The translations under genes were made by a program, and so were the position numbers. Source: Microtetraspora malaysiensis (lineage in GTDB: Bacteria; Actinomycetota; Actinomycetes; Streptosporangiales; Streptosporangiaceae). Taken from it: a stretch of 64,000 nt of DNA. Where the stretch lies: contig NZ_BBYJ01000006.1 in assembly GCF_001528665.1 (NCBI RefSeq), positions 1 through 64,000 on the forward strand, read 5' to 3'. A model generated the notes under the pieces. That model saw nothing but the letters and a program-made list of their open reading frames with translations. It was not told the DNA's origin and searched no databases. Every line of letters starts with the position of its first letter. The first letter of the stretch is position 1. Of this stretch, positions 31,964 through 41,866 are shown piece by piece.

Positions 31964-32284
31964 TCAGAGGTAGAGACCGGTGCCGTGGTCGGTCTGCGGG
32001 GTCGCCACGGCGTGCAGATCCCGCTCACGCATCACGAGGTAGACCTGGCCCTGGACGTCGACTTCGGACTGCTCCTCGGGGTTGAACAGCACCTTGTCGC
32101 CGACCTTCACCGCCCGGGCGTTGGCTCCGACGCCGCAGACCTCGCCCCAGACGAGCCGGTTGGCCATCTTGACGGTGGCCGGGATGACGATGCCCGCGTT
32201 GCTCCGCCGCTCTTCGGTCTCGGGGTCCGCCTTGACCATGACGCGGTCGTGGAGCATCTGGATCTCGAATTTGGGGTCAGCCAC
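31964..32284 (-). CDS. GroES-like co-chaperonin, orphan copy
   Basis: A 106-residue protein of the chaperonin-10 fold, start ATG 32284. It carries MLHDRVMVKADPETEERRSN, the mobile-loop position GIVIPATVKMANR, then VGDKVLFNPEEQSEVDVQG and VYLVMRERDLHAV. No groEL lies beside it, so it is probably the second, stand-alone GroES-like protein found in many actinobacteria rather than the main groES of the groESL operon. The loop sequence differs from the usual GGIVLP form, so its GroEL partner is uncertain. Confidence 0.8.
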   Translation of the reverse strand: MADPKFEIQMLHDRVMVKADPETEERRSNAGIVIPATVKMANRLVWGEVCGVGANARAVKVGDKVLFNPEEQSEVDVQGQVYLVMRERDLHAVATPQTDHGTGLYL

Positions 32285-32327
32285 TCTCGCAGTTTACGCG
32301 GGCTCGAGCATCGGGAGTGAAGTGCGC

Positions 32328-33107
32328 CTATCGGCCCATGGCCAGCTTGTAGCCGGTGCCGGAGGTCCGGTAGACCCGCCCGGTGCCCCACTTGAGGACT
32401 TCGAAGTTCACGTGGACGCTGTTGGAGCGGACGCCGGTCAGGTCGGCCATCATCTTCTCCGACAGGTCGAGGATCGCGGGGATGTCGTGCTGCCTGACGG
32501 CCCATTCGGCGGGGCCGAAGTCCTCCACCACGCCGATCGCGCTCTTGCCGTTGTAGGTGATCTTGACCTTGGTGCCGAGGGGCCAGTACGGGCTGGCGAG
32601 GGTCTCGTAGCGCATCGGCCTGCCGGAGGCGGTCTGCGCGTCCCAGAAGGAGGTGGCGGTGGACTTGCCGGAGGGGAGCTTCGGCTTGGCCTTGGCCGTC
32701 TTGGCACTCTCGGCGGTCGTGGCCTTGGGGGCCGTGGCCTTGGGGGTCGTGGTCTCGGTGGCGGTGGCGGCGCTCGTCTCGCTCGGAACGAACTTCACCG
32801 GCTGATCCGCCTGGGCGGCGGTGACCTCACCGGTCGTGATGGGGGCCGCGGTGCTCGCGCCGCCGGTCTCGGTCCCGGTCTCGGTGCCGGTCTCGGTGCC
32901 GGACTCGCCGGTGCTCCGGCTCTCAGCGGACGGATCGGCCTGGGGGGTCGAGGAGGTCTCGGCAGCGGACGGCGACTGGGCGATATGCGCCCTGTCGGCG
33001 CCCTGGCCCGGCGACATCACCACTGCGGCGGCTGTCACGCTCCCGATGAGCGTGAGACCAGCGGTCACGGTGACGATCGCCTGGCGGGCTCGCTTCTGCA
33101 TGGGCAT
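32328..33107 (-). CDS. secreted RlpA-like double-psi beta-barrel protein
   Basis: A 259-residue exported protein. The signal segment is IVTVTAGLTLIGSVTAAAVV, followed by a long Ser/Thr/Ala/Glu-rich linker with tandem TETG units and KATAPKAT-type repeats. The C-terminal domain (about 150-255) is RlpA-like: TATSFWDAQTASGRPM, LASPYWPLGTKVKITYNGKS, VEDFGPA, IPAILDLSEKMMADLTG. RlpA-like proteins act on or bind peptidoglycan. The usual catalytic pattern is only partly conserved, so binding rather than lysis is possible. Start may be ATG 33107 or ATG 33101. Confidence 0.75.
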   Translation of the reverse strand: MPMQKRARQAIVTVTAGLTLIGSVTAAAVVMSPGQGADRAHIAQSPSAAETSSTPQADPSAESRSTGESGTETGTETGTETGGASTAAPITTGEVTAAQADQPVKFVPSETSAATATETTTPKATAPKATTAESAKTAKAKPKLPSGKSTATSFWDAQTASGRPMRYETLASPYWPLGTKVKITYNGKSAIGVVEDFGPAEWAVRQHDIPAILDLSEKMMADLTGVRSNSVHVNFEVLKWGTGRVYRTSGTGYKLAMGR

Positions 33108-33476
33108 CCTTTCGCTGGATCGCGACTCGGACCCGGAGGGGGCCGGGGAAGAGCGCCGCCGCGAGAGGACGTGCGGGCCGCCATCGGGGGATCGACGGCG
33201 GACCTGGTTCCGGGCAGGCCAAAGCAGAGGCCCGGCGGGGTGGGGACTGGGGGGACTCCGGGGGGACGGAGGGACACGTCATCTCAGGAGATTTGCGACG
33301 GCATTGCGATATTTGGGGATTAAGTTCGCAAGAGGGCTTTGCGTGGCACGAGTATAGGCAATCAGGAGGTAAAGCGGACAAACCAGCACAAATCGGAGGT
33401 AGATCTTCCTTTGCGAGTTCCGCCTCGAAGAGCGCCTTCCTGGCATGATCGAGTCCACTCGGACGAAGGAGCGGTC
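33108..33476 (-). other. long leader region of the rlpA-like gene
   Basis: This 369-base gap holds the promoters of the divergent RlpA-like and DUF1349 genes. In the minus sense it contains C-rich stretches and hairpins such as CCGGGC...GCCCGG and CCGCC...GGCGG within 300 bases of the rlpA-like start. Cyclic-di-AMP riboswitches often precede such cell-wall genes in actinobacteria, but I could not identify their conserved core here. Confidence 0.35.
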
Positions 33477-34022
33477 ATGCCGTACACGGGCTGGGAATGG
33501 ATCAACGAGCCCCGCGACTGGGCGGCGGGAGAGGCACTCCGTGTCGTGGCCGACCCCGGCACCGATTTCTGGCAGAAGACCCACTACGGCTTCACGCACG
33601 ACAACGGCCACATCTTCGGGCGGGTCATGAACGGCGACCTGCGGATCACCGCCACCTTCGAGCTCGACTGGAGCGAGCAGTACGACCAGGCGGGGGTCGC
33701 CCTCCGGATCGACGAGGAGAACTGGATCAAGGCGGGGGTCGAGCTGGTCGACGGCGCGCCGCTGGTCAGCGCCGTCGTCACGCGGGGCTGGTCGGACTGG
33801 TCCGTGGTCGCGGCGCCGGACGGCTTCCGCTCGGTCACCGTCGACCTCGAACGGACCGGCGACACCGTGACCGTGCGCTACGGGCTCGACGGCGCGGCGC
33901 CGGAGCGGATGCTGCGTCTCGCCTACTTCCCGCCGGACGTCCCCGCGTTCGCCGGAGTGATGTGCGCCGCTCCGACCGGGAAGGGCTTCGAGACCCGGTT
34001 CGGACCGGTGTCCCTCACCTGA
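33477..34022 (+). CDS. DUF1349-family protein
   Basis: A 181-residue protein from ATG 33477 (MPYTGWEWINEPRDWAAGE). It has the concanavalin-like beta-sandwich pattern of the DUF1349 family: TDFWQKTHYGFTHDNGH, ATFELDWSEQYDQAGVALRI, NWIKAGVELVDG and a final FAGVMCAAPTGKGFETRF. Family members occur in yeasts and bacteria; activity is not established. There is no signal peptide, so it is cytoplasmic. No operon partner. Confidence 0.8.
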   Translation: MPYTGWEWINEPRDWAAGEALRVVADPGTDFWQKTHYGFTHDNGHIFGRVMNGDLRITATFELDWSEQYDQAGVALRIDEENWIKAGVELVDGAPLVSAVVTRGWSDWSVVAAPDGFRSVTVDLERTGDTVTVRYGLDGAAPERMLRLAYFPPDVPAFAGVMCAAPTGKGFETRFGPVSLT

Positions 34023-34096
34023 GCCTCCCGCGCCGGCCGCCGCACCGCGTAACAGTGCGGCGTCCGCCGAAGCGTCGGCCGCCTACGTTGACGCCC

Positions 34097-34738
34097 ATGA
34101 CGACCGACCATCTGACGATCACGCCGAGCGTCCTCTACTTCGGGACGCCGGTCGCCCTGCTGTCCACCGAGAACGAGGACGGCTCCTTCAACCTCGCACC
34201 CATGTCCTCCGCCTGGGCGCTGGGGCAGGTGATCGTGCTCGGTCTCGGGAAGGACAGCCAGACCGCGCACAACCTCGCCACCCGTCCCGACCTGGTGATC
34301 AACCTCCCCGAGCCGGCGCAATGGCCGGCGGTGGAACGCCTGGCCCCGCTCACCGGCCGCGACCCCGTCCCCGCGCACAAGCAGGGCGCCTTCCGGTACG
34401 AACCGGCCAAGTTCGAGGCGGCGGGGCTGCGTCCCGAGCCGTCGGAGACGGTACGGCCGCCCCGGGTGGCGAGCTGCCCGATCCAGCTGGAGGCGCGGGC
34501 CGCGCGGGTCCAGCCCGACGTGACCGGCGAGTTCCGGGTGATCGAGGCCCACGTGCTGCGCGTACACGCGGATCCGCGCATCGTCGTGCCGGGCACCCAG
34601 CACGTCGACCCCGCGGCCTGGAGCCCGCTGATCTACAACTTCCGGCACTACTTCGGCCTCGGACGGGAGCTCGGGCACACCTTCCGCTCGGAGACGGCCC
34701 ACTCGGAGACGGCGCTGCTCAGCGCGCGGGGAGCGTGA
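34097..34738 (+). CDS. flavin reductase-like FMN-binding protein
   Basis: A 213-residue split-barrel protein from ATG 34097. The flavin-binding region is VALLSTENEDGSFNLAPMSS followed by VIVLGLGKDSQTAHNLATRP. VINLPEPAQW and CPIQLEARAARV follow, as in flavin reductase/DIM6 proteins. It likely binds FMN and reduces it or a substrate with NAD(P)H. Its last 20 bases overlap the convergent endonuclease/phosphatase gene. No partner monooxygenase lies adjacent. Confidence 0.75.
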   Translation: MTTDHLTITPSVLYFGTPVALLSTENEDGSFNLAPMSSAWALGQVIVLGLGKDSQTAHNLATRPDLVINLPEPAQWPAVERLAPLTGRDPVPAHKQGAFRYEPAKFEAAGLRPEPSETVRPPRVASCPIQLEARAARVQPDVTGEFRVIEAHVLRVHADPRIVVPGTQHVDPAAWSPLIYNFRHYFGLGRELGHTFRSETAHSETALLSARGA

Positions 34739-35828
34739 GCTCGGCGAACACCGCGCGGTGATCCGTACGCGGGAGCGGGCGGACGCCGAAGGACCAGGTC
34801 GCCACGTCAGGAGCGACGAGGATGTGGTCCAGCGTGACCGGAGGGATGCTCCACCCGTTGAAGCGCCACGGCTCGTACGGCCAGGTGGCGGCCAGGCCGT
34901 TGCCCGTCGTGGCGGCCGCGTCCCGATAGCCGGCGTCCAGCAGACGGCGCATCCGGGCGTGATCGAGGGTGGCGTTGAAGTCCCCGGCGAGGATCCGCAC
35001 CGGACCGCCGGGCGCGGGCAGGGGCAGGGCCGCCAGCCCCTCCGCCCAGCAGGGGGCCTTCGCCGCGTACCGGGGCGCGCAGGGATGGACGGAGACCACC
35101 GCGACCTCGGGAGCGCCGGGCACGCGTACCGTCGCCACCCCCTGCCGGAAGTCGCCGAACCGGATGTGCCGGCCCGGAGCGACCGGGTGGCGGCTGTAGA
35201 TCCCCGACCCGTGCGCGCCGGGTTCGGACACGTCCACGTTGTACGGCAGCAGCGCGTCGATCCCGGCCGCGCGCAGGCCCGTGGCGGCCGAGGGGGTGAG
35301 CTCCTGCAGGGTCAGCACGTCGGGACGGAGCTCCCGTACGAGGGCGACGAGCTTCTCCGGCGGGACCGCCCCCTTCTTGAGGTTGGCGGACAGGACTCTC
35401 AGCCGGGGACCGGCGGCGGGCGGGTCGCCGCCCGGGACGGCGCGGGGCAGCACGCAGGCCGCGAGCGTGGCGGCCACGGCCAGGCTCACCACGAGGGCGG
35501 CCCATCGGCGCGTCAGCAGTGTGAGCAGCGGAAGGGCCGCCGAGGCGAGCGCCACGTAGGGCGTGAACGCCACGGCGCGGATCCACTCGAAGTGCACGTC
35601 CGCGGGGATCAGCCGGAGCGCGGCCCACGCCGCGAAGGGCGCGATCGACGCCCAGACGAGGACGCCGGCCCGCCGCCGCCGTGTCCGCCGGCGCCCGGAG
35701 CGCGGATCGGGCGTCGCGTCGCTCGGGCGGGCCGCCCCGGACGTGGGCGTCGACTCGGCCGGGAGGGCCGGCGGCAGCGGCTTCGCCTGGTCTCCCGGAA
35801 GGGCCTCGGCAGATCGCGGATCGGACAT
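34719..35828 (-). CDS. membrane-anchored endonuclease/exonuclease/phosphatase-family protein
   Basis: A 369-residue protein. A basic Pro-rich N terminus leads to three membrane helices (about 54-130, including VWASIAPFAAWAALRLI and LVVSLAVAATLAACVL). An EEP catalytic domain follows, with LRVLSANLKKGAVP, LRPDVLTLQELTPSA, ILAGDFNATLDHARM, VTLDHILVAPD and the closing TDHRAVFAEL. The Asn, Glu, Asp-Asn and Asp-His residues of the metal-dependent phosphodiesterase site are present. The catalytic domain probably faces outside. The substrate could be nucleic acid or a phospholipid head group. Confidence 0.85.
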   Translation of the reverse strand: MSDPRSAEALPGDQAKPLPPALPAESTPTSGAARPSDATPDPRSGRRRTRRRRAGVLVWASIAPFAAWAALRLIPADVHFEWIRAVAFTPYVALASAALPLLTLLTRRWAALVVSLAVAATLAACVLPRAVPGGDPPAAGPRLRVLSANLKKGAVPPEKLVALVRELRPDVLTLQELTPSAATGLRAAGIDALLPYNVDVSEPGAHGSGIYSRHPVAPGRHIRFGDFRQGVATVRVPGAPEVAVVSVHPCAPRYAAKAPCWAEGLAALPLPAPGGPVRILAGDFNATLDHARMRRLLDAGYRDAAATTGNGLAATWPYEPWRFNGWSIPPVTLDHILVAPDVATWSFGVRPLPRTDHRAVFAELTLPAR

Positions 35829-35938
35829 CTGAACGCACTCTCCCGTACCTGAGCGAGCGACCGCGGAGGAAGGCAGGGATTGATCTTATGTGCCGGACCT
35901 CCATACTGTGTTGCGCGTTCCAGAGGAAAGGTCGGTTG

Positions 35939-38518
35939 ATGGTCAGGCTCGCCCCCTATGCTCGGTTCCCTTGGCCGATCCGATGGCTGCTCCGTGTTTT
36001 GACCGTTCTGCTGGTCCTCGCGCTCGTGCTCGCGGGCGTGGTCACGTGGACCGTGCGGCGGTCGTTCCCCCAGGTGGACGGTGAGATCAGGCTGCCCGGC
36101 CTGGCGGCGGACGTCAGCGTCCTGCGCGACCGGTACGGCGTCCCGCAGATCTACGCCGACACCTCGGCCGACCTCTTCACGGCGCAGGGCTACGTCCACG
36201 CCCAGGACCGCTTCTGGGAGATGGACTTCCGCCGCAAGACCACGGCGGGCCGCCTCTCCGAGCTGTTCGGGTCGTCCACGCTCGACATCGACAAGGTGGT
36301 GCGCACGCTCGGCTGGCGCCGTACGGCGGAGAAAGAGATCGAGCTGCTCGAGCCGGAGGCGCGCAAAGCTCTGGAGGACTACGCGGCCGGCGTGAACGCC
36401 TGGATGGAGCAGAACCAGGGGTTCGCGGCCCGGAGCCTGGAGTACGGCGTGCTCGCCCTGACCAACCGCTCGTACGAACCGGAGCCGTGGACCCCCGCCG
36501 ACTCCCTCTCCTGGCTCAAGGCCCTGGCCTGGGACCTGCGTTCCAACATGGGTACGGAGATCGAGCGCGCGATCGACGCGTCCGCGCTTCCGCTGGAGCG
36601 AGTGGAGGAGCTCTTCCCCGGCTATCCCTTCGACCGGCACCAGCCGATCGTGACCAGAGGAGCCGTACGCGACGGCAAGTTCAGCCAGGACGCGGACGAG
36701 AAGCCCACCACCGGAACCCCGGCCCAGCCCGCCCAGCCGCCCGCGACCGAGGCGCTCGCCCGCGTCGCGAAGGTGCTCGACGCCGTCCCCAACCTGCTCG
36801 GCACGTCCGGCGGCGATCAGGCGGGCATCGGCTCGAACTCGTGGGTGGTCAGCGGCAAGTACACCGAAAGCGGCAAGCCGCTGCTGGCCAACGACCCGCA
36901 CCTCGGGCCCCGGATGCCGTCGATCTGGTACCAGGCCGGGCTGCACTGCCGTACCCGCGGGCCGGCCTGTCCCTACGACGTCAGCGGCTACACCTTCTCC
37001 GGCGTCCCCGGAGTGATCATCGGGCACAACAGCAAGATCGCCTGGGGGTTCACCAACCTCGGGCCCGACGTCACCGACCTGTACGTCGAGCGCGTGCAGG
37101 GCGACACGTACGAGGTGAAGGGCTCGCAGGTTCCGCTGCAGACACGGGTCGAGCAGATCAAGGTCGCGGGCGGGAAGACGGTGGAGCTGCCGGTGCGCTC
37201 GACCGCGCACGGGCCGATCATCTCGGAGGTCCTCGGGGACGCCGGGGAGGCGTTGCCGGGCGCCGCCGCCAAGCTCGGCAAGATCGACAAGGGGATGGCC
37301 GTGGCGTTGCGCTGGACCGCGCTCGACCCCGGCCGTACCGGTGACGCGATCTTCATGCTGAACCGGGCGGAGAACTGGGAGCAGTTCCGCGCGGCGGCGG
37401 CGAAGTTCGAGGCCCCCGCCCAGAACCTGATCTACGCCGACCTGGAGGGCAACATCGGCTACCAGGCGCCGGGCAAGATCCCGGTCCGCGCCGACGGCGA
37501 CGGCACGTGGCCGGCCGCGGGGTGGACCGGCGCGCAGGAGTGGACCGGTTATATCCCGTTCGAGCAGCTTCCGTACGCGTACAACCCGCCCGAGGGCTTC
37601 ATCGTCACCGCGAACAACGCCGCGATCAAGCCCGACTACGGCCCGTTCCTCACGACGGACTGGTCGTACGGCTACCGCTCGCAGCGGATCGTGGACCGGA
37701 TCACGCAGGCCATCGGCGCGGGCAAGATCACCGCGGACACGATGCGGGACATCCAGATGGACTCGCGCAACGGCCTCGCCGAGGTGCTCGTCCCGCACCT
37801 GCTGCGGATCGGGGGAGGGGACACCCGGCTGCTGAAGGGGTGGGACTTCACCCAGACCCGGGACTCCGCCGCGGCCGCGTACCACAACGCGATCTGGCGG
37901 CACCTGCTCATGCGGACGTTCGACGACGAGCTGCCGGAAAGCGTACGGCCGGGCGGCGGCGACCGGTGGTTCGAGATCGTCGCGAAGCTGCTCGACGAGC
38001 CGGACTCGCCCTGGTGGGACGACGTGCGCACGAAGGACGTGACGGAGACCCGCGACGACATCCTGGCGGCGGCGATCAAGGACGCCGGGGCCGACCTGAG
38101 GGAGCGGCTCGGCGACGACCCGGACGCCTGGCGCTGGGGCGACCTGCACACCCTGGAGCTGACCAACGAGACGTTCGGCACCTCCGGCATCGGCCCGGTC
38201 GAGTGGCTGTTCAACCGCGGCCCGCTGCACCTCGCGGGCGGCAAGGACGCGGTCGACGCGACCGGCTGGGACAGCGACAGCGGCTACGAGGTCGTCTGGG
38301 TCCCCTCGATGCGGATGGTCGTCGACCTCGCGGACCTCGACCGTTCGCGCTGGATCAACCTGACCGGGGCCTCGGGGCACGCCTTCCACTCGAACTACGA
38401 CGACCAGGCGGAGCTGTGGGCCGACGGCCGCCTGACCGCCTGGCCCTTCACCGAGCAGGGCGTACGCCGGGAGGCGGTGGACACCCTCACGCTGATCCCG
38501 TCAGCTTCTCGGCCCTGA
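35939..38518 (+). CDS. penicillin acylase-family (Ntn) amidase
   Basis: An 859-residue precursor; ATG 35939 is preferred over ATG 35888 because GAGGAAAGG lies just upstream. A membrane helix at residues 20-40 anchors or exports it. The alpha part contains VLRDRYGVPQIYADTSADLF and YVHAQDRFWEMDFRRKTTAG. The catalytic Ser lies at about residue 299 in GIGSNSWVVSG, the new N terminus after self-cleavage of the linker rich in Pro/Thr. Later motifs are NDPHLG and FIVTANNAAI. Such enzymes hydrolyse beta-lactam side chains, acyl-homoserine lactones or lipopeptide acyl chains. The substrate is not determined by sequence alone. Confidence 0.9.
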   Translation: MVRLAPYARFPWPIRWLLRVLTVLLVLALVLAGVVTWTVRRSFPQVDGEIRLPGLAADVSVLRDRYGVPQIYADTSADLFTAQGYVHAQDRFWEMDFRRKTTAGRLSELFGSSTLDIDKVVRTLGWRRTAEKEIELLEPEARKALEDYAAGVNAWMEQNQGFAARSLEYGVLALTNRSYEPEPWTPADSLSWLKALAWDLRSNMGTEIERAIDASALPLERVEELFPGYPFDRHQPIVTRGAVRDGKFSQDADEKPTTGTPAQPAQPPATEALARVAKVLDAVPNLLGTSGGDQAGIGSNSWVVSGKYTESGKPLLANDPHLGPRMPSIWYQAGLHCRTRGPACPYDVSGYTFSGVPGVIIGHNSKIAWGFTNLGPDVTDLYVERVQGDTYEVKGSQVPLQTRVEQIKVAGGKTVELPVRSTAHGPIISEVLGDAGEALPGAAAKLGKIDKGMAVALRWTALDPGRTGDAIFMLNRAENWEQFRAAAAKFEAPAQNLIYADLEGNIGYQAPGKIPVRADGDGTWPAAGWTGAQEWTGYIPFEQLPYAYNPPEGFIVTANNAAIKPDYGPFLTTDWSYGYRSQRIVDRITQAIGAGKITADTMRDIQMDSRNGLAEVLVPHLLRIGGGDTRLLKGWDFTQTRDSAAAAYHNAIWRHLLMRTFDDELPESVRPGGGDRWFEIVAKLLDEPDSPWWDDVRTKDVTETRDDILAAAIKDAGADLRERLGDDPDAWRWGDLHTLELTNETFGTSGIGPVEWLFNRGPLHLAGGKDAVDATGWDSDSGYEVVWVPSMRMVVDLADLDRSRWINLTGASGHAFHSNYDDQAELWADGRLTAWPFTEQGVRREAVDTLTLIPSASRP

Positions 38519-38532
38519 AGTGAAGGGCCGAG
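38508..38532 (+). terminator. hairpin over the stop codon of the acylase gene
   Basis: CTCGGCCCT and AGGGCCGAG pair around a 7-base loop that contains part of the TGA stop. It may limit readthrough into the long gene-free region that follows. Confidence 0.45.
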
Positions 38533-40153
38533 CTTGCAGCTCCTCGCCGTGCCTGGCCGGTACGGGTCAGGCCGCGCGCTCACCGCGTCCGCGTGCGCGA
38601 ACCGTGGCACCGGAGTCGCAGCGAACCTGTACGGCGAAGGCCCACGGTGACACCGCCGCACCGCCCATTGGCCCTCATCCCCGCCCGAACTGCCATGCAA
38701 GGGACTTTCATGACGTACAAACATTCCAGGGCATGAGCCGACCCGTTTCCGGGGATTGAGCGGCCACTCCCAAACAAACGGTCAAGGGACCTTCTGGGGA
38801 ACCTTCGCGCTGTTCCCGAACGGTCGGCGGTTGTGCGCGTCCGTCACCGTACGCCACAGCTGTATCGCGTATCCGGCTACCCGGGGGTGATTTCACCGGA
38901 GTTGTCATGCGTCGCTCTTTTCTCCCGTCTCGAATCCCGTTTCCAGCACCGCCGGAAACTCCGTCACGCCGCCGCACCCGCCAATCACATGACGGACGCC
39001 GTCGGCTCATCGGGTACGGGCAGCGCCGCCGGACCGTGGCCCGTACCTGGCGTCACCAGTTGCCGCGAGACCGACGAGCCGATACGCGAGAGGCGGCGCC
39101 CGGGGCCCGGCACGAGGCGACGGAGAACCGCGTCAGAGTCGCTCGCCCGCGTGAGCGAAGTCCGGAGCGGGATATCGCGGCGTCGCACATTCGGGTCACG
39201 GTGACTGGCTTTCTCTCACATCATCCCGTTGACCGGTTCGGCGCATCCCGTGAATCCGTCAACTCGCCGATGAGTCCGTCGAAAGCACCATTCGGCCAAT
39301 GGCGGTCCGTCCGCACGCGACCCCTGCCGATCGCGTTCCGAATCGGGGCCATTCTGCCCGCGAGATTATGAAGTCACATCGTCAGGTCGAAATCGAGCAA
39401 ACGACAAAGCCTGCAATGAATGAAGCAATATTCGATCTGATTCGATCCACTCGACGACATGCGATCGTTCCAGGGCATCTTCTCCGAATACTACGGCCAG
39501 GAAACCGTCGTTCACACTGCGGCGTTTCATCGTGCATATCGGCACGGCGCACGCGATCCGAAATGGACGAGGAGCGACTGCCGGGAAGCCAGATCTCGCG
39601 GCGGTTCACCCGGCCTGGGGTCTCCCACGACCACATGGATCTTCCGGGCCTGACAGGAGGCCTGTGACCAGGCTTAACGCGGAGAGTGCGCAGCTCAGCG
39701 GCCATACGGCCAACGGCTGGGCCGGCCCGGGACCCACCCTCGGGACACCGGCGCCCGGGCGGCGCCCGGCTCCTCTCCCCGGCCGGAGTCCGGCGCATCC
39801 GACGCGTAGGCACGGCCGCCCCGCGATCCTGCACCGAGCGGCCCGCGATATCCCCTCCGACCTGGGCGCGCGAGCGACGCCCGGCCGCCGGGACTCACCG
39901 GTCCGGTGGCGCGCCAATTTGTTTCGGCCCGATCCACCCCGGGGCTCCTCGCTGTAAAGCACCCATCACCGTCGGCCTTCCGCGCGTGTGCGGAGAAACT
40001 GAGGGTTGACAGGTATGCATTCATCGCAGAGACTACCTGAAAATTTGCAGTCAACGGCCGATCGGGGGCGTCCAGGAGCACTCCCCAAAGAGCAGCTCGA
40101 ATAAATGGACGCGTTTCTGTTTCCAGTTCGTCTGCAGCTAGAAAGGTCCCCCC
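38519..40153 (+). other. 1.6-kb region without a recognisable gene
   Basis: Several open frames exist on both strands, but none has credible protein composition, a convincing start with ribosome binding site, or a known domain. Stretches at 39360-39540 are AT-richer than the genome. TTGACA at 40006-40011 is a possible -35 element for the carboxypeptidase gene. The region may hold a decayed gene, a regulatory RNA or long leader sequence. Confidence 0.45.
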
Positions 40154-41623
40154 ATGTCTTCACGAGGCTCGCAGCCGCCCACGACTCCAAGCGCCGGGAA
40201 ACGCGTTTTGACGCTTGCGTTGGGCGTCGGATTGCTCGGAAGTCTCAGCATTCCGGCGGCCACGGCCGGCTTCGCCGAGTCGGCCGACCCCGCGGCGGCC
40301 GTCCAGGAACTGGCGGCGCAGGCGGCGGCTCTGCCCAGCGGTCGCACCACGTACCGGGCGATCACGGACTACAACGACGAGATGCTCGCGTTGAGCACCC
40401 AGCACCCCGGGCTCGTCAAGCACATCACCTTGCCGCACAAGACCCGCCAGGGCCGCGAGGTGTACGGCATCGAGGTGACGCACGACGTCGACGCCTCCGA
40501 CGGCAAGCCGGTCCTGTTCATGATGGGCATGCACCACGGGAACGAGTGGCCCTCGGGTGAGCACACGTTGGAGTTCGCCTACGACCTGATCAACAACGAC
40601 GGGAAGGACCCGCGGATCACGCGCCTGCTCGACCAGGCACGAGTCATCTTCGTCCCGGTCGTCAACGTGGACGGGTTCATGCTCAACCGGCGGACCAGCT
40701 GCGGCGTCTCGCCGACGTGCGCCAGCAGCGCCGGGGTCGACATCAACCGCAACTACCCCTTCGGCTGGGGCAGCAACGCGGGTTCCAACGCGACGACCCG
40801 CGGCCCCGGGCCGGGCTCCGAGCCGGAGATCCAGAACATCATGGACCTGACCTCGGCCAACCAGGTCACCGTCCTGATCACGAACCACACCTCTGGTCAC
40901 ACCCTCCTCCGCCCGCCGCTGGAGCAGCGCGCGGGCGACGCCCCGGACGAGGCCGCCTACGCCGCCCTGACCGACGCGATGGCGGCCAAGAACGGCTACA
41001 CGGGCATGAAGTCGGGGTTCGACTACGAGACGACCGGCGAGACCCCGGACTGGTCCTACTACGCCACCCGCGGCCTCGGGTTCACGTTCGAGATCATGAA
41101 GACCCAGTCGACCAACAACACCTACCCCGAGGTGATCGAGGACTACCTGGGCACCGGTCGCTACGAGGGCAAGTCGAACCGTGAGGCGTTCATGGTGGCC
41201 CTGGAGTACGCGGCGGACCCGGCGGGACACTCCGTGATCACGGGCCAGGGGCCGAAGGGCGCGGTCCTCACGATCACGAAGGACTTCGACCTGTGGACGG
41301 CGCCGATCAAGCAGGCGGGCAGCGTCATCGACCCGCCCATCGCGGTTCCGACCCACCTGGAGTCCCGCCTGATCACTCCGACCAACGGCAAGTTCACCTG
41401 GCACGTCAACCCGTCGGTGCGGCCGGTCCCGGCCTACACCGAGACCGGCGTCGTCGCCACCGGCCCTGGAAAGTTCCTCAAGGAGAGCTGGATGCTCACC
41501 TGCGCCCGGCCGACCGGCGAGGTCCTCGAGACGGTGCACGTCACCGTCGACAGGGGCGAGAAGGTCGATGTGCGACTGCAGGAGTGCAAGACCCGCTTCA
41601 ACGGCAACGGCCCGAAGAACTAG
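40154..41623 (+). CDS. secreted M14 zinc carboxypeptidase
   Basis: A 489-residue exoenzyme with a signal peptide (VLTLALGVGLLGSLSIPAAT). The M14 catalytic domain spans about 70-360. The zinc pair is His and Glu in MHHGNEWPSGEH, the carboxylate-binding segment is GVDINRNYPFGW, the third zinc His lies in ITNHTSGHTLLRPP, and the catalytic Glu in FTFEIMKTQS. A beta-rich C-terminal part follows (about 385-480). It removes C-terminal amino acids from extracellular peptides. AGAAAGG precedes the start. Together with the M4 protease it indicates a protein-degrading saprophytic lifestyle. Confidence 0.9.
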   Translation: MSSRGSQPPTTPSAGKRVLTLALGVGLLGSLSIPAATAGFAESADPAAAVQELAAQAAALPSGRTTYRAITDYNDEMLALSTQHPGLVKHITLPHKTRQGREVYGIEVTHDVDASDGKPVLFMMGMHHGNEWPSGEHTLEFAYDLINNDGKDPRITRLLDQARVIFVPVVNVDGFMLNRRTSCGVSPTCASSAGVDINRNYPFGWGSNAGSNATTRGPGPGSEPEIQNIMDLTSANQVTVLITNHTSGHTLLRPPLEQRAGDAPDEAAYAALTDAMAAKNGYTGMKSGFDYETTGETPDWSYYATRGLGFTFEIMKTQSTNNTYPEVIEDYLGTGRYEGKSNREAFMVALEYAADPAGHSVITGQGPKGAVLTITKDFDLWTAPIKQAGSVIDPPIAVPTHLESRLITPTNGKFTWHVNPSVRPVPAYTETGVVATGPGKFLKESWMLTCARPTGEVLETVHVTVDRGEKVDVRLQECKTRFNGNGPKN

Positions 41624-41866
41624 GCGGACGTCACCACGCACCCGATGAGCCGGGCGGTCCCTCCAGGGGCCGCCCGGCGGCGTATGAGACGAACGAACGC
41701 CGGCGGCTGCCCGCAGGTGTATGAGCCGGCAGAAACCCGGCGACGTTGTAGGCACACGGGAACTTCACGCCCCATGAAGTCACTTGACCATTCCGATGGC
41801 GTCGCCCGCCGGGCGGTGAGACTGTCGCTGGGTCTGTCACTCCATGGAGAAGGGAAGTGGTCGAGG

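Noticed and set aside
33108..33400. Possible cyclic-di-AMP (ydaO) riboswitch before the rlpA-like gene
   Set aside because: Hairpins and length are suggestive, but the conserved core sequences of that riboswitch could not be found.
35609..38389. 926-codon minus-strand frame opposite the penicillin acylase
   Set aside because: Shadow frame; the plus strand carries acylase catalytic motifs.
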